The notes under the pieces are model-generated. The model did no database searches and was not told the DNA's origin. It was given only the letters and a program-made list of their open reading frames with translations. From NCBI RefSeq assembly GCF_964340395.1, contig NC_135558.1, positions 11,840,501 to 11,904,500 of the forward strand: DNA of 64,000 nucleotides. The letters are read 5' to 3'. The DNA is from Glandiceps talaboti. Taxonomy: Eukaryota; Hemichordata; Enteropneusta; Spengelidae. Of the stretch, positions 12,560 to 24,200 are shown piece after piece. A program made the position numbers and the translations under genes. Every line of letters begins with the position of its first letter. Positions within the stretch are counted from its first letter, which is position 1.

Positions 12560-13010
12560 TTACCATGTTTTTAGAGCATTGTCTAAATTGAACATTCTGA
12601 TTGGCTAAGTTTAGTCCAGCTCTATTGAGCAACATCTTAACTTAACACTGATTAGCTAAGTTTAGCCCGACTCTTAGACTGTAAGATACGTCGTGACGTT
12701 TCGCCCTCACCGGCCTCCTCTCAGGGGTTGGCCGATGGTTGAGGGCGCCCCGTCACGGCGTACCTTACAGACTACCCGACTCTTTGATCACCATCTAAAC
12801 TGAGCATTCTGATTGGCTAATTTTAGCCTAGCTCTATTGAGCAACATCTAAACATCTGATTGGCTAATTTATATCCCCAGGTCCTTGAGCAACATCGAAA
12901 CTGATGATTCTGATTGGCTGATTTTAGCTCCTATTTTCAGGAACATCTAAACTGAACATTCTGATTGGTGTTAATGTTATCCCAGTTGTTAGAGTAATGT
13001 CTAATTCTTA
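12560..13010. repeat. Degenerate about 60-bp tandem repeat with CTGATTGGCTAA core
   Basis: ACATTCTGATTGGCTAA, AGTTTAGCCC(G/A)(A/G)CTC and TTGAGCAACATCTAAAC recur about six times. HP1 copy 1 is inserted in it. Confidence 0.8.
12675..12774. mobile_element. 100-bp hairpin element, family HP1, copy 1, 9-bp target duplication
   Basis: Ends are exact inverted repeats TAGACTGTAAG...CTTACAGACTA, with inner arms pairing CGTGACG with CGTCACG. Flanks repeat CCCGACTCT at 12666-12674 and 12775-12783. It sits inside a degenerate tandem repeat. Confidence 0.9.
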
Positions 13011-13669
13011 TAGAGCATCGCTTAAGTGACAGTTATCAGACTTGTTCCATAATTTGCCTAAAACTTTGGCAAACAGCATGTCTGCATCATCAATTCAGGT
13101 AACCAGGCAGTGTTACCACTAAGGCTTATTTATGTGTTTATAGTTGTGTGAAATCATGTGACTGCATGTCTGCTCCTGCAGTTAATTTGCATATGCTGCA
13201 CAATCTTATATCTATATACATCACTAAGTGAATAGAACATATATTTTCTTCTTTCGAGTAAAATCTGAATCCAAGATAACTTGATTTTTCTACCATATTT
13301 GAGTTTGACACTAGTATGTGATGTTTGCTGAAATTGCAAACAGAGTTTTTGTTTCCCCAGAAAGAAAATACCTCCCTTCAAGACCATCAGAATCCCCACA
13401 AGCATGGCCTTAAAATAATGATTCTCAAAAATCCCTTACAGAAACACTGCACTGGCCAAAAGTATGTCTAGGGCTACTTATAACTGACCTTTAACCCCTG
13501 TTTGGAGAGCATTGTTAGGTCAAAGTACTTTACACAAACATCATGTGACAAGCAAACTTTGATATCAATACTCATTCGTTCTAAATTATGATGTGGCACG
13601 CAAAACTTGTCATTTTGTAGTTTGGCAATAGATTATAACATTTCACAGTTGATCTAGGCCGAACTTGTC

Positions 13670-13677
<8 letters not shown>

Positions 13678-13764
<87 letters not shown>
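13678..13764. repeat. (AT)n microsatellite
   Basis: About 43 uninterrupted AT dinucleotides. 13010-13678 and 13765-14165 show nothing else. Confidence 0.97.
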
Positions 13765-13767
<3 letters not shown>

Positions 13768-14169
13768 CAATAAAAATATTTTGAATAACAACATAAGCTA
13801 ATCCACACATGCATACATACATACATACACAAACACATAAATATACTTTAAAATATAGTTAATTTAGAACGATAAATTAGAAACAGATGTGACATTTCGA
13901 TCTGTCTACCACAGACCTCAATCACACATAGATTTAATTAGTCAGCATTAATGTGTTGCCGAAATGTACCGTATTGTTTATTTTGTATGTGCATATAGAA
14001 AACAGCATATAAGTTGATCAAATATTAATATTTTAATTTCTGAGAAATGACCATTAAAGTGTATCCTTCCCATGAAAGTCAAGAAACATACATGCTCATA
14101 GTGAGTGAATTTTTTTTTAATGTCATATCTAGCCCTCACATATTTTATATAAGATATTAGATATTATTC

Positions 14170-14625
14170 ACCAATTTTTTTCTTGGTTTAGCTAAGGAAA
14201 ATACAAGTGACCTAAAGGGATGTAGTCACTACAAGTCGCTAGACTCTAGACCCCGCCTCTAGACTCGTAGTGACAATTAACCCTTTCGGTCACAAGTATT
14301 TTCCAGCTAAATGAAGAAAAATATTATTGGGAATAATGTAATTATACCATTGCCAGTACTTAAAAAAAAATTGGAAAAAAAATTGGGGAAAGGAATGGCA
14401 GTTTTGAGCATTTTGACTCATATTTTGAACACAGCAGAACCAATGAATTATGTAGACACGCGTTGTCGTGACATGCACACATACATTGTCATGATGTAGT
14501 ACATCCAGATTATGACTCCATATTTTTTGTTGACCCTGGCTCTCGCATTGTATAATGTATCTTATGCTGACATTCAAAAATAGTATAACATATAGATTGT
14601 TATCATCAACATGACTAATTTCCAT
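14170..14625. mobile_element. Dispersed palindromic repeat (family I), copy 1
   Basis: AAATACAAGTGACCTAAAGGG pairs with CCCTTTCGGTCACAAGTATT around a GTCACTAC/GTAGTGAC hairpin (14225-14275). The right part resembles the complement of 16020-16400 and 19300-19640. Confidence 0.7.
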
Positions 14626-14629
14626 AGCT

Positions 14630-15207
14630 GTTGAAATATGGGATGAAAATAAACGAATAAAAAAATGAAGTGGGGAATCCAGATTTAACGAAAAAAATGC
14701 AATATCACAATGTTAATATCGCAATCAGTGCTTTTTTTATATAAACAATCAATACTTTGGCAATTTACCAGTAAATTGGCAGTACTTGTGACATTAGATA
14801 AGATAGGCGCCTCACAATGTATATACCACATCCAAAATTGCATATATCAAAGAAGGCCACTGCATTGTTAGTTTTGAGAGGGGTGGGCAGCTTACTGAGT
14901 GATGTGCATTCTATTTTTGTTATTTAATATACATATTGTTTGACAGCATTTAAGTTAGCAATAGTGAAAATTGCTAGAATTCCTAGCTTATTGATTTAAA
15001 TGAATCTGGTGTCTGTTAAAGTAATTGACATTGGTGAGTTGTTTGAAAGAGTCCCTCTGTGGCAGTCTTCATTTTGCTATCAGAGTGCATGATATGATAA
15101 CAGTGTGTGTATGTATGTGCAAAAAAAGTGACAGAGTACTCATAGCTGTTCAAGTCTTGGTTTTATGTAGATGAACGACTCGACTGTTGTTTTGTACAAC
15201 TTTTAAT
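14630..15207. promoter_or_regulatory. Upstream flank of stomatin exon 1
   Basis: No TATA box, CpG cluster or other promoter motif that I can support. 5' UTR exons further upstream are possible. Confidence 0.25.
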
Positions 15208-15262
15208 ATGAGCTTAGAGATGAAGGAACAGAATGGTCATCAAATGATGGCCACACATAGTG
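15208..15262 (+). CDS. STOM: Stomatin coding exon 1 (start codon)
   Basis: An ATG at 15208 opens 18 codons ([18 protein letters not shown]) ending in a G before GTAAGT. Exon 2 begins two bases into a codon, so the join makes Asp19 and runs straight into the stomatin hairpin. An ATG at the start of exon 2 itself leads quickly to a stop, so an upstream exon is required. This one supplies the right phase, a strong donor and an N-terminus of the length usual for stomatins. The sequence of this N-terminus is not conserved in the family, so the call rests on phase, donor and length. The resulting intron is 13.5 kb. No promoter motif is visible upstream. Confidence 0.68.
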
Positions 15263-18200
15263 GTAAGTGATTTTATAGATTATCTCGGAATTTGCATGAA
15301 GGTCAGTATCAGTGTAAAAATAAGTGTTGTATGCAGTAGAAACCAACCACTATGCACTGTACTTGATGCTGACAATTTTATGATGCTAATGGGACCTGAC
15401 ATACATACATACACTATACATACACCATTATGTTTACAAATTCTGTAAATTGTAGACTTCCACTGGTATTGTTACTTAAAACAAAAATTAACATGATATG
15501 CAATATCTGTACTCATACCCTGTCTATTACACTTACGTCTTCAAAGATGTAGACATATTTGCATAAATACAGCCTAGGTCTTTTTCTAACTCAACGTGGT
15601 TGCATAATTGAATTTTCATAGTAAATTAGGTATGTATTATCAAACATGCAGTGAATTATTGATAATTTAGAGAGCATGTAGCAAAACAATGAAATGAAAA
15701 CTCTCCTTAATTTTCAATTTCTTTAAATTTTATCAAAAAAAAAACCACAGAAAAGTTGATATATTTATAGCTTGCAGTCTTAAAAAAAATTACTTTAGGA
15801 TGTGTGTAGAATAAAATGTAATTTTCAGAATGAATTTTTCGTGTCTTTTGTAAAGACATATTTTTTTCATTTTGATGTTGTACACTAACAATATATTAAT
15901 TTATTGCATCGTTTATGTCAGAAAGTCAGTGACATTTCTGTTAGTATAGCAATAAATTTTAAGATAAAATGAAAGATAATTTGATGAGTGCTGCATAACA
16001 AATGTGTAAATGTAATTAGAAAAAGTATATTATACTATGCACAGCCATTCAGAACAAAAAATAGGGAATGTATACGCTGGTCGTTTATGTCACGTCAATG
16101 TGCATCTGTGTCACGACAACTCATGTCTACGTCACTTGTTCTGCTGTGTTTGAAATATAAGTCAAAATGTTAAAAATTGCAATTACTTTTCTCTGATTTT
16201 TCTTTGATATTACTGGCACTGGTATAATTATGTTATTCTCCAATATTTTTCTTCATTCAGTTGACAAATACTCATGACCCAAGGATTTCATTACTACTCA
16301 TAGTGTCAAAGGCCCCCCCCCCCCACACCAACCAAGGTCACTCATATTTTCCTTGGATGAATGAAGAGAAGTATTGGGGAATAATATCTAATTGTCCAGC
16401 TTAAAAGGTTTATGTTACATAATAAAATGACAGATTTCCTGAATCACATTAATTTGATTTTATGTAAAGCCTGGCATTTCAATTCCAGCGTTTAGCATTA
16501 GTGTTATTTTATCCGTCGAGCTATAAGGGATTACATAGGCTCATACCTTTGTTCTGGACCAGTTTGTTTTGGACCGGTTTGTTCTGGACCGGTTTGTTCT
16601 GGGCCGGTTTGTTCTGGGCCGGTTTGTTCTGGACTAGTTTGTTCTGGGCCAGTTTGTTCTGGACTAGTTTGTTCTGGACTGGTTTGTTTTGGACCAGTTT
16701 GTTCTGGACTAGTTTGTTCTGGACTAGTTTGTTCTGGACCAATGTTTTTCTGTACATATAAATCTGCCAAACAACTGTTTTTCACACCTAACTTTTAATC
16801 TTAATTCAAACTGGGTCCTGGGATTCAATTCCATGTTTGTGCAGTTACATCGCTCCACCAAAAGCTTCTGTAGTAACATTTAACAGACATATTCTAGAGA
16901 GTAACATCACTTTAATTTGAATCTGCATTGACTCAGATGCATACGTTCTTTCAAACTTTTGGAGAAATTAAAAAAGTGTCACGTACAGTACGATAGTTGC
17001 TTGTTGAATATTATTGTATTTGTATTTGTATTTGTATGCTTTCATGTTTTCTATGGGACATCTTGATGGCCTGAGATAATTTTTTTGTCTGGGCCAACTT
17101 TACACTGTAAGATATGTCGTGACTTTCCACCCTCATCAGTCTCCTCTCACGTGGGAGGGGTTGGCCGATGTGTGAGGGTGCCCCATCACGGCGTATCTTA
17201 CAGACTCGGCCAACTTTTTCTATAACTCTGCCCGACAACTGTTTTTCACACCTAAATTTCAATCCTAAGCCAAACTGGGCATTTGATTACAGACACTATT
17301 CAATTAATTCCATGCACAGGCCAAGTTATTGTCTTTGAACAGAAAATATGGATGAAAATTCATTCTACATCATGACAATCCCATGTCTAGTATACGTCAC
17401 TGATCCTCAATCACCTCAGTGGTTTTAAGAAAGATATTGATCACAAGAATAGTATGACGATATTTATGACACCCCGATTTTAATTTGACTGGTCATCTAG
17501 GAATAGTTTCTGTTAAAATGTTTGTCATCCAATGATGAGATTTCAGATGTGGGATGTCACACAAAAGGCTGTCATGGGATTTCATGTCACAGAAACTGTG
17601 ATGGGATATCACACATATAAGATATGTCATGCCGTGCGCAAACTGATGGGATGTCAGACAAACTGTCATAGGCTATGTCACACATGACTATTACTTAGTT
17701 TTGCTAAGTTTTCTCACGGGAGAAATAAACAGGTTTCAAACTAAATTAACAGAATTGATTCAGTAAGAAGCGGTTTTGAATCAATTCAGTTTTGGGACTG
17801 CAGGGCTATTGTCAGGTCTTGGTGTGATTAATTAAGGTGCATGGCAGTATGTGAGTGATACTACTCTAAATAGTTTACCTTATCTTATGTACTTACTCAA
17901 CTAAGCTGTATATCTAGGTCCTGAGGTGCATCTCAAGAAGATAACAGCTAGCTATACCTAGTACTAGGCCCCCAAGTTGAATCTTCAATGCTCAGTGCCT
18001 GTGCAATCACTAGCTTATCTGATATATACACTGTAGTCTCTGTCAGTAATGCATCAAGGCTGAATGAAAATGAACCTGACTTGAGTATCCAACATCTTCC
18101 AACTAGAGAATTGATCCGATCAAAAAAAATATATTTGAAAAGTTGGATAACTACTGTGATTTTTTTCTGCACGTAAATTTTCTGTGAACTGAAGTGAACT

Positions 18201-21200
18201 GAAAGGACCTATTCATTCTGTTGATTTGTACACGGCGAGAGTACAGTCCGTAGATTTGTTGTCTTGGTGTTATCATCTTTAATGCAAGAAGCTGTGCAGA
18301 GAGCTTCTTGAGATAACCTATTTCCTAGCTCCTTAATCCACCAGTGCAAAAGATCTAGGCTAGAGAAAACAGCTAGCTGAAAGATAATTCTGTAGGTTAT
18401 ACAGGGATGTATACAAAAGAGTTTGTGCAATACCAAGGTACATGTGAAAGAATTCAGTTTATGTAGTTGGAACATAGCTCTGAAAATATATGTGCTCTAA
18501 GAACTCTTGACATGTGTTCATCCCCCTTCGTTATGGTTTTTCCTTAAACTGAGTCTGCGCTTGGTTCGAGTTCAAAAAATTACCCAGACTCAGTTTTGTC
18601 CATAAGGTACAAGAAAACTTAGACCTACAAATCGTCTATTCTGTTGTGCCTTGTGTTCTGATGCTAATTTTTCACTCAAAAACCATGATTCACAGGAAAT
18701 ACCTGCAGCACACAGTATCAAAATTCCCCTAGTATAGGAGCTGCTAGTAACGTATCATAGTTCTCGGAATGCATGCTTCCAGAGCTATTCCCAGTATAAC
18801 CTAAATGTAGTTAGGCCTAGAAATGGTGGAAATTTGTATGTAAAAACTGAAGTATCTCAGTGTTTGCTGACATAGCTAGCATTGTTGGGAGTTCAAAGTT
18901 TTCTTTCTGACTAATAACATTTGTACAACTACAGGAAACACAGCAAGAGTTTAATTAGTCCAAACTTATTATCAAGCAGCTGTGGTAGAATTAGACTGTG
19001 GGTCAGTGGCTGGGGACAGATGCTAGAAATATGTCATTATAAATGCAAGTAATTGATATAAACTATGCACCAAGTGGTTGCACATGGGATGTATAAAGCC
19101 ATGCAAGTATCTCATAAGTTGTAGTAACTTGTTTTTCATTATTAAGACGACTTGTGTCCACGTTTCATTAGTTGGATGGTATTTCTAATATTGCCATTTC
19201 CGTTACATTTGACACAAGAAGTTTAGATTCATTATTAAAACGATATGGTAATAGACGTTAACAGATGAAAAACATTCATTTATACCATGCACAAGCCAAT
19301 TTCAACAAATATATACTCTGGTCATCTATGTCATGACAGCGTGCGCCTATGTCACGACAGCGCGCGCCTATGTCACGACAGCGCGCGCCTATGTCACTAT
19401 GTGTGTCTACGTCACTAGTTCTGCTGTTTTTGAAATATGAGACAGTTGTTCAAAATTACCATTACTTTCCTCAATTTTTCTTTGATATTACTGGTATAAT
19501 TATGTTATCCTCCAATACTTTTCTCCTTGACCTAAGATTTCTCTCTACGAGTTGCACGAGTTGCTAGACGAGTAGTGACAAAGGCCCTTTAGGTCACTTG
19601 TATTTTCCTTGGCTGAAGATTAAACATTATTGGGGACTATCATCTTAATACTCAACGACAGTGGTACATTGTAGCACATGGAATATATTATTATAAAGTG
19701 ATGGTTTTTTTTTCATAAGACTAAGGGTATTGGTGTAGACATTTCATTAAAAGTTTCCTAGTAATATTGGCACTTCCCAATTGCATTTGAAAGAAGAACT
19801 GTGGAGTTAAAGATATGTTATTATTAAAATGAGTAACTAATATAAAGATATGCACCAATTGGTAGCATATGGGATGTATACATAATGTATACTTTATTGA
19901 CATTTGCATAAAAATTGACTTTTCGTGTGCACTCATAAAAAGAGGTGAATGAAATAGATTGGAAAGAAAATAACAATTGAGTAAAACATTGAAACGGTAA
20001 TAAAAATGAAATGTAAGAGATAAAATTAGAATTGTGATACTTCAGAAGATTAAAACGCATAAAGCCAAGTATTTTATATGCTGTATTAATTATTCATGTC
20101 AGATATTAATTTTTTTCTATTCAGACTACAAGTGTTGACTTTTCATAAAGTTGAATTGTACCACTATTTCTAATATCACCACTTCCCTTTCATTTGAAAC
20201 AGGAAATTTGGAGATGAGACTATGTCACTTACGCAAATATTACAGATATATAAAACCATTTAATATATGTCAAGCTTTTAACACATGGTGTTTGTTTTTA
20301 AGCAGTGTAGCTAGTACTCAGGTATTTGTTTTCAGTAATCGTCATCTGTTGACATTTCATTAGTTTCATGGTATTTCTAATACTGACAGTTAATCCCTCA
20401 GGAAATTTGTAGTTGCATGATTGACTGCTTGCCCCGTTAGCCAGTGAACAAGTAATAATATTATTCGAACACAGAATAATTCCCAGAGGAGTTACTAAAG
20501 GTTACAAAGCACAGATGAAATAAGTAAATTAAAATAAATGAAAAGTATACAGTAAAAATGAAAAAAAAATAAAAAAAGTGAAAATTAATTAATAAAATAG
20601 TAATAATGATTTTTAAAAAATGATAATAACAATAATCTATTATAAAATTGAAACATATTAAATGAATTATAAGAGTAGGTGTTGCTGTCACTGTCTGCGT
20701 GATTGACTGGTTGCCTCATTAGTCATAGTGTCTGTGGAAATACACCTTGAGACTCAATGGATTATCGTCATGTCCTATCGTGTACATTAAGACTTAGACT
20801 CTCTCACCAGTCCTTGGGAGCATCGCTATTACGTAGCTGTGTTGTATGTTCCAATATCTACCAAATAATTGTACTAGAATATCCTAATAATTGCACGTTT
20901 TTGCGACGCATTGCTCCGAGCTTTACAGTATTAAACACGTCACCAAATGAATGTCCCTATGTAGTCGACGAGGGTCCACAGTACAATATATGCAGTAGAT
21001 ATCGTTACATACAAAACAGTCCTTTTTAGTGATGCGATGTTCCGTGGACTGTGAGAGAGTCTAGCTGAATATTAAAATCGTGTCTCAGCCCCCAAGGAGA
21101 TAAGAAAAAATAGAGTCAGTCCATCTTCTTGTCAAAGCTGTGTACCTATATGTCAGAACTAGGAACAGGGTGCATATACTCCTGGAAACTTCAGTTGGAA

Positions 21201-24200
21201 TGTTCTGGAATTCAAAGGACTCATGGAAAGTACTGGAATGTCCTAGAAAAATGTGATTGACTCCTGGAAAATCAACTGAATGATCTCCGTTACTGTCATA
21301 AAGTTTTGATTAGACAGGTGCATTAAAAGCAGGTGTGTTGACAAATGAAATATATTTCGCTGGTCTACATTCCTGGAAAATGACCAGTTGATATGAATAT
21401 TCTTGGAAACTGATGAAAAATTCCTGGAAAGTCCTGAAATTTTGTTTGACTTGAAGTGTATGAACCTTGTCTAAGACAATTTTGGCATTGCATGATGCAT
21501 GGTCATCTGAGTTTCAAGAAATTCACATTTATTTTCTTAAATGAAATCAGATATCTGTCAAAAACTGAAACGTTAATTTGTGTATCTGATGAAAAAATAT
21601 TCCCACTTATGTATAATTCATAAACACTGAATCTTAGATTTGTATAGCAGAAGGAATATCAGTATGTTTTCATATACTGGTAGCTAATAGCCACTTGGGG
21701 AAAGAATATCAAAAATAACATAATAATTCATAATTTTTTCATCAGGTATCTCGCACTCAAATCAATCTGTATGATTAAAAAAAATGTATAATAAATAGGA
21801 GAAGGTACGAAGGTATGGCAAGCCGTATTCCTGATTTGAACTGCTGACCCTGATTATACCCTCATTAGCAAACACATAAATTGTGGCTTCTGATTGATGA
21901 TTTGAAATCGAAATAGATATCATTTTTAATGCAACAGATGTAGCGATGTCAACAACAAGTTATTAGTTAATACCTTTTAGCTATTCATGTGCTAGAATTA
22001 TTACTTTATATAACATTTTTTTGTGATGGAATTTCGTAATCCAGGACGTCTAGTGTTATGCTAATGAGGGTGTAATCGGGGTCAGCAGTTCAAATTGGGA
22101 GTACGGCTCGCTGTACCTTAGCTTCGTACCTTCTCTTACTTATTATACATTTAAAAAAAAAAATGATACAGATTGATGGGAGTGTCTGTGAGGTATCTCA
22201 TATACATAAATATTGAACTTTTAAATTTGTACAGTAGATGACAAATGATGAATATGTAGAATTTGTTTAATATGCTGCAGGGCTGTGGTCATGTCAGGAA
22301 ACATATTAAGAAAAATGAAGTGATAAATTATATTCAAGTTGTATAATAACAGATGTGGTATGTAATACTTGAACATTGGACCTTAGATTTATTTTTAATA
22401 AAAAGCTGATTGAAAAGATATCCCTATGTTTTTGTTATGTTGCTAGCCAACAGCATCTTCAGAAAAAATATGAACATATTATAATGAAGTGATATGCATG
22501 GACGCTGAACTAAATTGAAATTTGTGAGAGAGTTGCTGATGAAAAAAATATCTCTATGTTTTGTTCTTCCAATGTGAAAATGAAATGTAAACATAATAGT
22601 AATATTAATAATAATAATTTATTCTCATAAATCATATGAATAAATTATAACAATATACTCAATGTACAAAGTTGAAAAGAGAAAAAGACTGAAAATAGTT
22701 GAATTTAGCAACTAATCGAGTTCAGCCTCAGACAGTATTTGCCAGCATTTCCATTCTACAGACGACATGTTATATCATTTTAATGTCTGAGTTATGATAA
22801 AAAATCTGTCAGGAATGATGTGTATTATTGTACAAATATTGATTTTCAAGAAAGAACCAGTCTGAGACAGGAATGTAAACATAATAAAAATGATATGAAA
22901 GTCCATAAAATGATAACTTTTATGAAAGGTAAATTTGATTTGTGCTCCACATTCCTGTTGCATTGTAAAGGGTAAACCATTTGATATTGAGGGGGGAGGG
23001 GGGGGGGGGGCTGGAGGAATTGGATTCACTATCATCTTTTTGGCCACAATGACAATTTTTTTTGAGCAACTAGAAATCTATTTTTTTTTGCCTACCAGTA
23101 AATTTAATCTAAAAAAATATTTGGTTAAATGTTACCATTGTCCTTTCACTGGAATTTGACATGTGTTGCTGGTTTCTGCTCTTGCAAATGATTGACATTT
23201 TTGATGAGCTCATACCCTGGAAGCATATTTTTTTGTCTTTAGTTTATCAGCAAATTATTGTATTTCACTCATGACAACTTCATCTTTTTCAGAAATCATC
23301 CATCCTTCCCCACTCTAGATATCAAATGGTGTACCCCTATTAAAGTGGAAGCATAGCAATGTGGTGTACAAATAATAACTACAATAACTGTAATCTGTTA
23401 TATAACAAGTGTGTATTTCCATCTTAAAGTACAAAAATCTATAATTTAGTTACATTTGAGGATTGAGCGAAATGATGACACCTGCAAGTCATAATCATGT
23501 TATACCAGTCATCTTAGACTGTCGACAGTCGCTCGCGCCATTTCCCCCCCTACAGCTACGTTTTATCTAAACTCCGATCCGGCGCAACACTAGTCTAATC
23601 GCAAACTGATATCGAGGGCCGAAGGCCCAAGTGATCGGGGCCTTCGTAATTCGACCCTCGAAATGAAATCAGTTTGCGATTATACTAGTCATGCTAGTGT
23701 TGCGCCGGACCGGAGTTTAGATAAAACGTAGGAAAAAAGGCGTGAGCGACTGTCGACAGTCTACACTCATCTGTGCTATTTTCAGAAGTTTACATTGTAG
23801 ATGATTATATACTATACGTTTTCTTTGTGGCTAGTCTAATATTCCTATACAATACCAGTTACGATTATCTCCACTCACTACGTCTAGTCAAAGTCACTAC
23901 TCTAGCACACAAATCTGTGCTACCCCTGACAGTGTTCATATAAACGTGATTATGTTATTGCATCCCCACAGGATTTTAGTTTAGTACAGTTATATTAACT
24001 GAATATTAATGAGAAATTGTCTGAAGGAAGTAAACCAATTACAACTGCCTGTCAATTTGTGATGGATTACTTCTGACATACACTGCTCACCCTTTATCCA
24101 GCATGGGGTTTAGCCAGATTAACGATAAAGTCTTCAACTTTAACTAGACACAGTAAGTGGAGATGATCATGGTAATCGTAACTCATATCATATAGGAACT

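Noticed and set aside
16501-16785. Open frames with LFWTG or PEQTG repeats
   Set aside because: 15-bp minisatellite; open on both strands, no other support.
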